The translations under genes and the position numbers were made by a program. Shown one piece after another: positions 1 to 7,615 of a DNA stretch of 64,000 nt. The stretch is from Methylocella tundrae (GTDB lineage: Bacteria > Pseudomonadota > Alphaproteobacteria > Rhizobiales > Beijerinckiaceae), in assembly GCF_901905185.1 (NCBI RefSeq), contig NZ_CABFMQ020000087.1, forward strand, positions 124,001 to 188,000, read 5' to 3'. Every line of letters starts with the position of its first letter. Position 1 is the stretch's first letter. The notes under the pieces were generated by a model that saw nothing but the letters and a program-made list of their open reading frames with translations, did not search any database and was not told the DNA's origin.

Positions 1-41
1 GCGGTTTTGGCGACTCCCAGAACAGTATAAGGATCACGCAT
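1..41 (-). CDS. J-domain (DnaJ-like) protein, 5' end only
   Basis: Reading the minus strand from an ATG at 41-39, the first residues are MRDPYTVLGVAKTA, the typical start of a J-domain (helix I, 'dYytvLGV'). Such proteins stimulate DnaK/Hsp70 ATPase activity. The gene runs off the left edge, so DnaJ cannot be told from CbpA or another J-domain co-chaperone. The lipoprotein gene at 234-749 lies upstream on the same strand, and the 192 bp between them hold no convincing gene and presumably the promoter. Confidence 0.7.
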   Translation of the reverse strand, partial: MRDPYTVLGVAKT

Positions 42-233
42 GAATTGAGCCCACTCCCACGCTCGCCCTGCATTGGCGCGAACGCCTATGTCTCTTCTCG
101 AATTTGGGGGATGTCCAAGCGCGGCGCAAGGCTTGCCGCGCTTTATCGCGACGCTTGCGGCAAAGTTTGTGACAAATGTTTGGCGCAGTGGCGAAAATAT
201 AGAGCGTTTACCGATTAGGCAAACCCTGACGGG

Positions 234-749
234 TCAACCTTTTTTCGAAGGATTGATTTGAGCGATCGTCCACTCGTCGCCCTTGTCGGAGCAGGCGACG
301 CCCTGCATCGACTGGGAGCCGCTTTTGCTGTCGATGTCCGTTCTGAAAGCGCGACAGATTTTGGCGTCCGACGCATAGGCATTGCCGAGCGGAGCGAAAG
401 AGCCTTTGGCGCCGGATTCCGGATTATCCCACGACACGAGCGAGCCGTTGCCCTGCGGATCAAGCGCCGTCGACAGAGCGGCCCTGGCCCTGCGCCAATC
501 CTCGGGGTTGAGCTGACGCTCCAGCGCCGAACTTGGAATGGCGCCCGTCGCATCCTCGTTGGAGGTCGCGAGAGTAGCGATCGGCATGGACACGGCGCAG
601 CCCGCGAGGGTCATGGCCATACAGGCCAAAGGCAGCCATCGAGCCGCGACGCCATGCGCGCGGCACAAGTCCGGCGGCGATGATGTAAACCGGGAAAGCC
701 TGGAGACAGATTGTGTTTGATGATAATGCCGCACGAGCCGTCCCGTCAC
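234..749 (-). CDS. RT0821/Lpp0805-like surface lipoprotein
   Basis: A 171-aa ORF whose N-terminal part contains a hydrophobic stretch ending in a lipobox-like MTLAGC (Cys about residue 51), so export and lipidation are likely. The C-terminal half has the pattern VSWDNPESGAKGSF, then CRAF and GVAC, seen in the alphaproteobacterial RT0821/Lpp0805 surface-antigen family. The true start is uncertain: an internal start just before the hydrophobic stretch (for example the GTG at Val35) would give a more normal signal peptide than the ATG at 749. It is read in the same direction as the downstream J-domain gene and away from pdxH. Molecular function is unknown. Confidence 0.65.
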   Translation of the reverse strand: MTGRLVRHYHQTQSVSRLSRFTSSPPDLCRAHGVAARWLPLACMAMTLAGCAVSMPIATLATSNEDATGAIPSSALERQLNPEDWRRARAALSTALDPQGNGSLVSWDNPESGAKGSFAPLGNAYASDAKICRAFRTDIDSKSGSQSMQGVACSDKGDEWTIAQINPSKKG

Positions 750-793
750 GAATTAAGCCGCTCGCGAAAGAGTTACTTTAAGGAGATTTAGCC

Positions 794-1408
794 TTGAACA
801 AGTTAACGGGGCGTGACTTCACCGAGGCCGGGGAGCCCTTCGATCTGTTTGATTCCTGGCTCACTGAGGCGCGCAAGAGCGAGGTGAACGATCCCGAAGC
901 GATGGCGCTCGCAACCGTCGACGCCAACGGCCTGCCGGACGTGCGCATGGTGCTGTTGAAGGAGGCAAAGCCGAAAGGTTTTGTCTTTTACAGCAACGCC
1001 GAAAGCGCCAAGGGACGGGAGCTTCAGGCAAATCCCAAGGCGGCCGGCGTGCTGCATTGGAAATCGCTGCGCCGGCAGGTCCGCTTTCGCGGAGCGGTCG
1101 AGCGCGTTTCGGACACCGAGGCCGACGCCTATTTCGCCAGCAGAGCTCTGCAAAGCCGCATCGGCGCCTGGGCGAGCCAGCAATCGCGTCCGCTCGAAAG
1201 CCGCTTCGCGCTCGAAACGGCGGTCGCCAAATATGCCGCGAAATTCGCCTTCGGGGAAATTCCGAGGCCGCCCTATTGGGTCGGCTATCGCGTCGCGCCG
1301 GTCTATATTGAATTCTGGTCGGACGGCGCTTTTCGTCTGCACGATCGAATTGTGTTCGAGCGCGCAACGCCTGACGCGCCGTGGCGCAAGGAACGGCTCT
1401 ATCCATGA
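794..1408 (+). CDS. pdxH: Pyridoxamine/pyridoxine 5'-phosphate oxidase
   Basis: A 204-aa FMN-dependent oxidase that converts PNP/PMP to pyridoxal 5'-phosphate, the last step of vitamin B6 synthesis and salvage. Family hallmarks: '[21 protein letters not shown]' near residues 36-56 (FMN/substrate contacts), '[14 protein letters not shown]', '[10 protein letters not shown]', and the C-terminal '[13 protein letters not shown]' and WRKERLYP ending. Length fits the family. The start is TTG at 794, favoured by a strong Shine-Dalgarno (AAGGAG) about 8 nt upstream and by the N-terminal alignment. The stop overlaps the ATG of the Nudix gene (ATGA), indicating translational coupling. Confidence 0.95.
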   Translation: MNKLTGRDFTEAGEPFDLFDSWLTEARKSEVNDPEAMALATVDANGLPDVRMVLLKEAKPKGFVFYSNAESAKGRELQANPKAAGVLHWKSLRRQVRFRGAVERVSDTEADAYFASRALQSRIGAWASQQSRPLESRFALETAVAKYAAKFAFGEIPRPPYWVGYRVAPVYIEFWSDGAFRLHDRIVFERATPDAPWRKERLYP

Positions 1409-1893
1409 GCGCGATCGAGGCTGAGCCGCCGCGGCTCTATCCGAGCCGCCCCTTCCTTGCCGTGAGCATCGCCGTCTTCCGCGCCGGCAAGGTGCTGATG
1501 GCGACGCGCACACGGGCGCCTTTCATCAACGCTTTCTCGCTGCCCGGCGGCCTCGTCGAAACCGGCGAAACCCTGGCCGAGGCCGCTTTGCGCGAACTTC
1601 GCGAAGAGGTCGACGTCGAGGCGCGCGTCATCGCATTCAACCGCCATGTCGAATCGATTGAACGCGACGACGCCCGCGGCATCAAACGCCATTTCGTCAT
1701 CGCTTCTTTTATCGGCGAATGGATCGCGGGCGAAGGGACGCCGGGTCTTGAAGCCGGAGAAGTCGTCTGGGTTGAGCCATCACAACTTTCGCGGCTTCAT
1801 TGCACCCCCCATACCGCCGAAGTCGTGGCTGGCGCGGCGGCGATGCTTGAATCAGGTCGATTTAACTTGCCGGAAAGCGGCGTAAGCTTATGA
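1405..1893 (+). CDS. Nudix hydrolase
   Basis: A 162-aa protein with a full Nudix box, [20 protein letters not shown] plus EV (G-x5-E-x7-REUxEE-x-U; about residues 49-71), which binds Mg2+ and hydrolyses a nucleoside diphosphate linked to a moiety X. The short preceding beta strand and the tail give a single-domain enzyme resembling ADP-ribose pyrophosphatase/MutT-like clades; the substrate cannot be read from sequence. ATG 1405 is chosen because it overlaps the pdxH stop (ATGA); an in-frame GTG at 1381 lies inside pdxH. The pairing with pdxH suggests one operon. Confidence 0.9.
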   Translation: MSAIEAEPPRLYPSRPFLAVSIAVFRAGKVLMATRTRAPFINAFSLPGGLVETGETLAEAALRELREEVDVEARVIAFNRHVESIERDDARGIKRHFVIASFIGEWIAGEGTPGLEAGEVVWVEPSQLSRLHCTPHTAEVVAGAAAMLESGRFNLPESGVSL

Positions 1894-2493
1894 ATGCGCT
1901 TTCACAACCGGCGAATTAAAATGGCAGCGGTCCTTCTGACGCCTCTCAAAAGCTGGCTGCGCGTCATTATCGCCGCTGCGACCGTCGGGGCGGTGTGCTC
2001 CCTCGCGGTCGCCGCGCCTCAAGACGCGCAGCCTCGGCCCGCGAGCAAGCGACCGCATCTGAAAGCGATCCATCCCGGCAAAGCAGCCAACACCAAGGAT
2101 AAGCCTGCGTCGAAATCCGAGGCGAAGCAGGAGCCTGGCCAGAAAAATCCCGGCGCGGCCGATCCACACGATCCTGCCCCGCCGGAATCGCCGCCGCCGC
2201 CTTACGAGCCCGAGGTTCTGCGGCTTGCGGAGATTCTCGGAGCCCTCGCCTATCTCGACGACCTCTGCGGATCCAAGGCCGATTGGCGCGCAAAAATGCA
2301 GAACTTTCTCGAGGCCGAAGCAAAGACGGAAGATCGCAAGGAGCGGCTCGCCGGGACCTTCAACCGCAGCTTCCATGATTACGAACAATCCTACCAAGCC
2401 TGCACGCCGAATGCGCAGATCATCATCAGCCGCTTCCTCAGCGAAGGCGGCCGGCTGGCGCATGAGGTGGTCAATCGTTTCAGCGCGTCCTGA
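1894..2493 (+). CDS. TIGR02301 family exported protein
   Basis: A 199-aa protein of the alphaproteobacterial TIGR02301 family, function unknown. A hydrophobic segment at about residues 18-38 ending in VAAPQ looks like a signal peptide; a Pro/Lys/Ala-rich linker follows (about 40-100), then a helical domain starting 'LRLAEILGALAYLDDLC' with a second Cys in 'QACTPN'. The two Cys may form a periplasmic disulphide (inference). The first ATG follows the Nudix stop directly; an internal ATG at 1921 would shorten the basic n-region and is an alternative start. Confidence 0.75.
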   Translation: MRFHNRRIKMAAVLLTPLKSWLRVIIAAATVGAVCSLAVAAPQDAQPRPASKRPHLKAIHPGKAANTKDKPASKSEAKQEPGQKNPGAADPHDPAPPESPPPPYEPEVLRLAEILGALAYLDDLCGSKADWRAKMQNFLEAEAKTEDRKERLAGTFNRSFHDYEQSYQACTPNAQIIISRFLSEGGRLAHEVVNRFSAS

Positions 2494-2526
2494 TATTTCG
2501 GCGCGCGACGCACAGAGGGCCCCACG

Positions 2527-3531
2527 TTGAACAACCTCATCACTGACATCGCGGGACTGAGCGTCGGCAATGCGCAAGACGCAAAACTCGCCTCCGGGGT
2601 CACCGCCGTGCTGTTCGATGCCCCCGCGATGGCCTCGATCGCTGTTCACGGCGGCGCGCCGGGTCTGCGCGACGCGACTCTGCTCGAACCTGGAATGACG
2701 GTCGAGCGGGTCGATGCGCTGGTCCTCTCCGGCGGCTCCGTCTATGGGCTCGATTCGATGGGCGGCGTCCTCGCCTTTTTGCGCGAGAGCGGCCGGGGCT
2801 TTCCGGTCGGCTCGATCAAGGTCCCGATCGCGCCGGGCGCGGTTCTCTTTGATCTTTTGAACGGCGGCGACAAGGATTTCGGCCGTGAGCCTTTATATTG
2901 GCGCCTTGGCTACGAGGCGGCAGCCGCGGCGGGGCAAGATTTCGCGCTCGGCAATGCGGGAGCTGGCTATGGCGCGACCACCGCCAATCTGAAGGGCGGC
3001 CTGGGTTCTGCGAGCGCTGTGACGGCGAGCGGCTTTCACGTGGGCGCCCTCGTCGCCGTCAACGCCGTCGGCTCGGCGACGATCGGCGGGGGGCCGCATT
3101 TCTGGGCGGCCCCCTATGAACGAGACGACGAGTTCGGCGGGCTCGGCTGGCCTCCCGCGTGGCCGGGCGAGCCCAAGGACTTTCACATGAAAGGCCTCGA
3201 CCCGCAGAACACCACGATCGCCATCGTCGCCACCGACGCCGCGCTGACCAGAGCGGAGGCCAAACGCCTCGCCATCATGGCCCATGACGGCATGGCCCAT
3301 GCGCTGCGCCCGGCCCATGCCGCTATGGACGGCGACACGATTTTCGCCGCGGCGACCGGCCGCGCAGCCGCGACGCCAACGGTGAGCGATGCGGCCGAGA
3401 TCGGCATGCGCGCCGCCGACTGTCTCGCACGAGCGATCGCGCGCGCGGTTTTTGAGGCCGAAGCCCTGCCCTTCGCCGGCGCCTTGCCGGGCTGGCGGGA
3501 AAAGTTCGGCGTGCATGAGAAGAATTTTTAG
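2527..3531 (+). CDS. P1/S58-family N-terminal-nucleophile peptidase
   Basis: A 334-aa member of the DmpA/BapA-like P1 family (DUF/COG3191), self-processing aminopeptidases or amidases. Recognisable segments: 'ITDIAGLSVGNAQD' at the N-terminus, 'DALVLSGGSVYGLDSMGG' (about 61-78), 'GNAGAGYGATTANLKGGLGS' (about 139-158), and the 'NTTIAIVATDAALTRAEAKR' segment (about 228-247), which contains the usual autoprocessing/nucleophile region. No signal peptide, so cytoplasmic. Start is TTG at 2527, supported by family alignment (LITDIAGLxVG). The peptide substrate is unknown. It lies 33 nt after the TIGR02301 gene on the same strand. Confidence 0.88.
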   Translation: MNNLITDIAGLSVGNAQDAKLASGVTAVLFDAPAMASIAVHGGAPGLRDATLLEPGMTVERVDALVLSGGSVYGLDSMGGVLAFLRESGRGFPVGSIKVPIAPGAVLFDLLNGGDKDFGREPLYWRLGYEAAAAAGQDFALGNAGAGYGATTANLKGGLGSASAVTASGFHVGALVAVNAVGSATIGGGPHFWAAPYERDDEFGGLGWPPAWPGEPKDFHMKGLDPQNTTIAIVATDAALTRAEAKRLAIMAHDGMAHALRPAHAAMDGDTIFAAATGRAAATPTVSDAAEIGMRAADCLARAIARAVFEAEALPFAGALPGWREKFGVHEKNF

Positions 3532-3546
3532 CGCCGGGGGAAGAGA

Positions 3547-4548
3547 ATGACGACGCTTCTGGCGCGATATGGCCTTGCCATTCTTGCATTGATTGCACTC
3601 GCATCTCCGCAGCAAAGCCGAGCGCAGACATCACCAAGCGGCGCGGTCTGGAGCATTCCGGACATTGACGCCCTGCCCGATGACGCTCACGGCCAAAATG
3701 TCCGGTTCGGGCGCCGCCTGGTGACGCAGACCTACGCTCTGATCGGACCGCTGACGGCGGATCCCGCGAGGCGCTTCGCGGGCAATAATCTCGCCTGCGG
3801 CGATTGCCATCTCGAAGCCGGAACAAAGAAATTCGGCGCGCCTCTGTTCGGGCTATTCGACGCGTTTCCCCGTTACAGCGCCCGGCGGGGCCTTAAGATT
3901 TCCATCGAGGAGCGCCTCAACGCCTGCATGACGCGAAGCATGAACGGGCGTCCGCTGCCGGGCGAAAGCCCCGAAATGCAAGCGCTCGTCGCCTACGTCA
4001 AATTCCTTTCGTCTGGGCTCGCGCGAGCCGACACATTGGCCGGACACGGATCGGGCGACATGCCGGAACTCGATCGCGCGGCGGACCCAAAGCGCGGCGC
4101 AGCCGTCTACGCCCGCGTTTGCGCCGGCTGCCATCGAAGCGATGGGGCGGGACTTCCAATGGATCCCGAAGCCTTGAACCTCGGTTATGCCGCCCCGCCC
4201 CTTTGGGGCGACGACAGTTTCAACGATGGCGCGGGCATGGCGCGCATCAGCTCCTTGGCGAATTTCGCTCATTCCAACATGCCGCCCGGAGCCGATTATC
4301 TGAACCCGAGGCTGCCGGTTGAAGACGCCTGGGATGTCGCGGCCTATGTCGAGTCGCAGCCCCGCCCGCGCAAAGCGGGTCTTGACCACGATTTCCCCGA
4401 TCTTCTCGATAAGCCGGTTGACGCGCCCTATGGCCCCTATGCCGATGGCTTCAGCGCGGCGCAGCACAAATACGGCCCCTTTGCGCCGATCCGGGCGGCG
4501 ATCGCGCGCCTGAAGGCTGACGAGGAGGCGACTGGCAAGGCGCCATAG
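3547..4548 (+). CDS. Dihaem cytochrome c, thiosulfate dehydrogenase (TsdA)-like
   Basis: A 333-aa exported protein: signal peptide residues 1-27 (...ALASPQQSRAQ), haem motif CGDCH at 84-88 and CAGCH at 192-196. The segment 'ERLNACMTRSMNGRPLP' (about 122-138) closely resembles TsdA, a bifunctional thiosulfate dehydrogenase/tetrathionate reductase; in that family a Cys here is an unusual axial ligand of haem 1, and Cys127 is in the right place. A periplasmic electron-transfer role is secure; thiosulfate activity is an inference. RBS GGGGGAAGAG precedes the ATG. No sox genes are nearby. It follows the P1 peptidase by 15 nt. Confidence 0.8.
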   Translation: MTTLLARYGLAILALIALASPQQSRAQTSPSGAVWSIPDIDALPDDAHGQNVRFGRRLVTQTYALIGPLTADPARRFAGNNLACGDCHLEAGTKKFGAPLFGLFDAFPRYSARRGLKISIEERLNACMTRSMNGRPLPGESPEMQALVAYVKFLSSGLARADTLAGHGSGDMPELDRAADPKRGAAVYARVCAGCHRSDGAGLPMDPEALNLGYAAPPLWGDDSFNDGAGMARISSLANFAHSNMPPGADYLNPRLPVEDAWDVAAYVESQPRPRKAGLDHDFPDLLDKPVDAPYGPYADGFSAAQHKYGPFAPIRAAIARLKADEEATGKAP

Positions 4549-4596
4549 GCTTTCGTCGCGTGGCTTTCTTTTGCGTTTCGCCCGCCGCGCGTGCTA

Positions 4597-4623
4597 GAGC
4601 GCTCCCTTACCAAGGGAGTGCTC
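4597..4623 (+). promoter_or_regulatory. RNA hairpin over the purB ribosome-binding region
   Basis: A near-perfect inverted repeat, GAGC-g-CTCCCTT-acc-AAGGGAG-t-GCTC, ends 7 nt before the purB ATG. The right arm contains the only Shine-Dalgarno-like run (AAGGGAG), so folding could mask it. No U-tract follows, which argues against a simple terminator. A regulatory role is inference. Confidence 0.5.
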
Positions 4624-4630
4624 CACCTCA

Positions 4631-5938
4631 ATGATCCCCCGTTATTCCCGCCCCGAAATGGTCGCCGTCTGGGACGCGCAAACGCGCTTCAGAATCTGGT
4701 TCGAAATCGAGGCCTACGCCTGTGACGCGCTTGCGGAAATCGGCGTCATCCCGAAATCCTCGGCCGAGGCGATCTGGGCCAAGGCGGGCAACATCGAATT
4801 CGATGTCGCGCGGATCGACGAGATCGAAAAAGTCACCAAGCACGACGTCATCGCCTTTTTGACCCATCTTGCCGAGTTCATCGGCCCGGATGCGCGTTTC
4901 GTGCATCAGGGCATGACCTCCTCGGACGTGCTCGACACCTGTCTTTCGGTGCAGCTTGCGCGCGCCTCCGACATTCTGATCGCCGATGTCGAGGCGCTGC
5001 TCGCCGCCCTGAAGCGTCGCGCTTTCGAGCATAAGCTGACGCCGAGCATTGGCCGCTCGCATGGCATTCACGCCGAGCCGGTGACGTTCGGCCTGAAACT
5101 GGCGCAGGCCCATGCCGAATTTGCGCGGGCGAAAGAACGCCTCGTCAATGCGCGCAAGGAAATCGCGACCTGCGCCATTTCGGGCGCGGTCGGCACTTTC
5201 GCCAACATTGATCCGCGCGTCGAGGCGCATGTCGCGCAAAAACTCGGCCTTTCCGTAGAGCCCGCCTCGACCCAGATCATTCCGCGCGACCGGCACGCCA
5301 TGTTTTTCGCGACCCTTGGCGTCATCGCCTCCTCGCTGGAGCGGCTCGCCATCGAGATCCGGCATTTGCAGCGCACGGAAGTGCTCGAGGCGGAGGAGTT
5401 CTTTTCGGAAGGGCAAAAAGGCTCCTCGGCGATGCCGCATAAGCGCAATCCGGTGCTGACCGAGAATATCACCGGCCTTGCCCGGCTCATACGCGGCATG
5501 GCGCTGCCGGCGATGGAAAATGTCGCGCTGTGGCATGAGCGCGACATCTCCCATTCCTCGGTCGAACGGATGATCGCCCCCGATGCGACGATCACGCTGG
5601 ACTTCGCCCTGAACCGCATGACCGGCGTCATCGACAAGCTGCTGGTCTATCCGGCCAACATGCAAAAGAACCTCGATCGGCTCGGCGGCCTCATCCATTC
5701 GCAGCGGGTTCTGCTCGCCCTGACGCAAAAGGGCGTCAGCCGCGAGGACGCCTACGCCTATGTCCAGCGCAACGCCATGCCCGTCTGGCGCGGCGAGGGC
5801 GATTTCCTGACGCTGCTCAAAGCCGACCCAGACGTCGGCAAAGCGCTGAGCGCGGCGGAACTCGAACAGCTCTTCGATCTCGGCTATCATCTGAAAAACA
5901 TCGATTTCATTTTCAAGCGGGTCTTTGGACACGCGTGA
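4631..5938 (+). CDS. purB: Adenylosuccinate lyase
   Basis: A 435-aa fumarase/aspartase-superfamily lyase that releases fumarate from SAICAR and from adenylosuccinate in purine synthesis; homotetramer in the cytoplasm. The family signature SSAMPHKRNP lies at about residues 264-275, the TSSDVLDT segment at about 97-104, and the catalytic His region 'GRSHGIHAEPVT' at about 141-152. Length matches bacterial PurB of the short class (about 430-435 aa). It begins 7 nt after a hairpin that may control translation. A 434-aa antisense ORF is a shadow of it. Confidence 0.97.
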   Translation: MIPRYSRPEMVAVWDAQTRFRIWFEIEAYACDALAEIGVIPKSSAEAIWAKAGNIEFDVARIDEIEKVTKHDVIAFLTHLAEFIGPDARFVHQGMTSSDVLDTCLSVQLARASDILIADVEALLAALKRRAFEHKLTPSIGRSHGIHAEPVTFGLKLAQAHAEFARAKERLVNARKEIATCAISGAVGTFANIDPRVEAHVAQKLGLSVEPASTQIIPRDRHAMFFATLGVIASSLERLAIEIRHLQRTEVLEAEEFFSEGQKGSSAMPHKRNPVLTENITGLARLIRGMALPAMENVALWHERDISHSSVERMIAPDATITLDFALNRMTGVIDKLLVYPANMQKNLDRLGGLIHSQRVLLALTQKGVSREDAYAYVQRNAMPVWRGEGDFLTLLKADPDVGKALSAAELEQLFDLGYHLKNIDFIFKRVFGHA

Positions 5939-5988
5939 CGCTTGAACGCGCCAGGATAACCGCTTGAATTTTATGAAGAGAGACTACA

Positions 5989-6630
5989 ATGCTTGCACAA
6001 AATCGTCTTGAAACCGCCGTCGGCGCGATCGTCGCGAATTCGCAGCTTCATGCGCGGTGGCTGAACACATTCTCCTATCTGGAATATGTCGGCTTCCGCA
6101 AAATCGTGAAAAGCCAGAGGGCGGAGGCGCTAACGGCGGAAATCCTCACCCATGCGCTGGAAGAAGGCCGCCATGCGCTTGGCCTCAAGAAGATCGCGCT
6201 GAAGATCGGCGGCGACGCCTTCTCCGCCTATGCGCCGGAAACCATGCTGTGCGGCGACGAGGCGGAGGACTATTTCCAAAAACTCGACGCCGCCTGCGAT
6301 GAGGTTTTCGCCGACCGGCCCGACGCTCTGCGCGCAAAACTCGTCTATTGCTATGTGACCTGGCTGGTCGAACGGCGCGCGCTGCAGGTTTACGGCGTCT
6401 ATAAAACGGCGCTCGGGGCTTCGCCGGTCGCCGGTCGCATCGGCGGCTTGCTGATGGAGGAAGAAAAGCACCTGTCCGACGTCGAGAGCGAGATCGCCAA
6501 AGCCGATCCCGATTTTGCAACGCGCGCCCCGAAACTCGAGGCGATCGAGGGACGGCTCTATGAGACCTTCATCGACGCCCTCGTTGCCGATCTCGCGAGG
6601 CCAAAGACCCTGGCCGCGGCGTCCGCCTAA
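5989..6630 (+). CDS. Ferritin-like dimetal-carboxylate protein, function unknown
   Basis: A 213-aa, mostly helical protein that I do not recognise as a named enzyme. It carries a complete ferritin-like dimetal pattern: Glu32 (LEY), E59-x-x-H62 (EEGRH), Glu128 (VER) and E158-x-x-H161 (EEEKH), with helix spacing typical of a four-helix bundle. This predicts a di-iron (or Fe/Mn) centre, so an oxidase, oxygenase or metal-handling role is inferred. There is no signal peptide. It starts 50 nt after purB with GAAGAGAG before the ATG, and the next gene (hydrolase) begins 4 nt after its stop, suggesting cotranscription. Confidence 0.65.
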   Translation: MLAQNRLETAVGAIVANSQLHARWLNTFSYLEYVGFRKIVKSQRAEALTAEILTHALEEGRHALGLKKIALKIGGDAFSAYAPETMLCGDEAEDYFQKLDAACDEVFADRPDALRAKLVYCYVTWLVERRALQVYGVYKTALGASPVAGRIGGLLMEEEKHLSDVESEIAKADPDFATRAPKLEAIEGRLYETFIDALVADLARPKTLAAASA

Positions 6631-6634
6631 AGCC

Positions 6635-7186
6635 ATGCGGACTTCGGAGGCAGATATTCTGATCGTTCCCGGTCTTGGCGGATCGGGCGCGGACCATTGG
6701 CAAAGCCGCTGGGACGCCAAGCTGCCGACGGCCCGGCTGATCCTGCAGGACAGTTTCGACCGGCCGGTGCTCAGTGAATGGCGCGAACGCCTGATCGAGG
6801 AGATTCTTCGCGCCGAGCGTCCCGTGGTCCTCGTCGGTCATAGTCTCGGGTCGCTTGCCATCGCTCACGCCGCGCCTCACTTGCGCGATTCGGGCGTCAA
6901 GGGCGCCTTTCTCGTCGCGCCGCCCGCCCCCGATGTGGTGGCGACGCTTTCATCGATCGATCCGGCCTTCGCCGCATCGCCGATGGAGCCGCTGCCCTTC
7001 CCGAGCCTTATTATCGCCAGCCGGGACGATCCCTATTCCTCCTACGCCGAGAGCGAGCGGCTAGCCGGAAGCTTGGGAGCCGAACTGGTCGACGCCGGCA
7101 ATTCCGGCCATATCAACGCCGACAGCGGCCATGGACCCTGGCCCGAGGGTCTCATGCGTTTCGCGGGATTCTTGAAGAACCTTTAG
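6635..7186 (+). CDS. RBBP9/YdeN-type alpha/beta hydrolase
   Basis: A 183-aa compact serine hydrolase. The N-terminal 'DILIVPGLGGSGADHWQSRW' is characteristic of the RBBP9/YdeN family; the nucleophile is Ser70 in VGHSLGS, the acid Asp131 or Asp132 in SRDDPY, and the base His159 in NSGHINADSGHG. These enzymes have esterase activity but natural substrates are generally unknown. The chosen ATG lies 4 nt after the stop of the ferritin-like gene; a longer in-frame reading from 6515 would overlap that gene and is rejected. Confidence 0.85.
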   Translation: MRTSEADILIVPGLGGSGADHWQSRWDAKLPTARLILQDSFDRPVLSEWRERLIEEILRAERPVVLVGHSLGSLAIAHAAPHLRDSGVKGAFLVAPPAPDVVATLSSIDPAFAASPMEPLPFPSLIIASRDDPYSSYAESERLAGSLGAELVDAGNSGHINADSGHGPWPEGLMRFAGFLKNL

Positions 7187-7215
7187 CGTTGCAGTGGAAA
7201 AGCTACTCGCGCGTA

Positions 7216-7584
7216 GCGCCCCTGTTCCTCTCCCAAGGCCTTCGGGACGGCCATGCTTTCAAGAGGGAAATCCTTGAATTTTTTGAATGAAACGGCAGAC
7301 GGAGACTCCGCGTCGAAACAGGAGCCTCCGAGTTTGATCGTCGGGCGCGACGACGCAAATCATTGGGTCGTTGTCGAAGCGCACGGCCTTTGCGGCGGCA
7401 TTTTCGGAACCGAGGCGGCGGCGATGCGCTACGCTTGCGAAGAAAGCCGCGGCCGCGCAGGGGCGGTGCGCGTCGCGCGTCACCTTGTGGCCTTTGATCT
7501 CGCCTCGCCGCCGCGACGGCGCGCGCTCGGCCAATCCTGATCCTTACCCTTCCTGCGAGCGCGGTCTTGATCTGACGTCAAGCC
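7216..7584. repeat. 369-bp inverted duplication, copy 1
   Basis: This segment recurs in reverse orientation at 13927-14295. Base-by-base comparison gives 14 substitutions in 369 positions with no indels, about 96% identity. It spans the whole small gene at 7253-7540 plus 37 bp upstream and 44 bp downstream; flanking sequence is unrelated. No terminal inverted repeats or target duplications are evident. Confidence 0.9.
7253..7540 (+). CDS. Hypothetical protein, copy 1 of an inverted duplicate
   Basis: A 95-aa soluble protein, not recognised. It has a polar N-terminus and a compact central stretch 'LIVGRDDANHWVVVEAHG' followed by 'CGGIFGTEAAAMRYACEES' (two Cys) and a basic tail. The centre resembles short DUF2188-like domains in which a WVV.. 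strand precedes a helix, but this is only a resemblance. The near-identical paralogue is at 13971-14258 on the other strand. Most of the 14 nucleotide differences leave the reading frame intact and only some change an amino acid, which supports real coding function in both copies. Confidence 0.7.
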   Translation: MLSRGKSLNFLNETADGDSASKQEPPSLIVGRDDANHWVVVEAHGLCGGIFGTEAAAMRYACEESRGRAGAVRVARHLVAFDLASPPRRRALGQS

Positions 7585-7615
7585 TTTTGGACTATCAGCG
7601 CCGGCGCGATGCGCC

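Noticed and set aside
73-261. 62-aa plus-strand ORF at the left edge
   Set aside because: Lies in the upstream region of a minus-strand J-domain gene, lacks an RBS and has no family-like residues.
4628-5932. 434-aa antisense ORF
   Set aside because: It mirrors purB exactly; in GC-rich genomes the antisense frame often stays open. Its composition (many Arg, Gly, Asp runs) is not protein-like.
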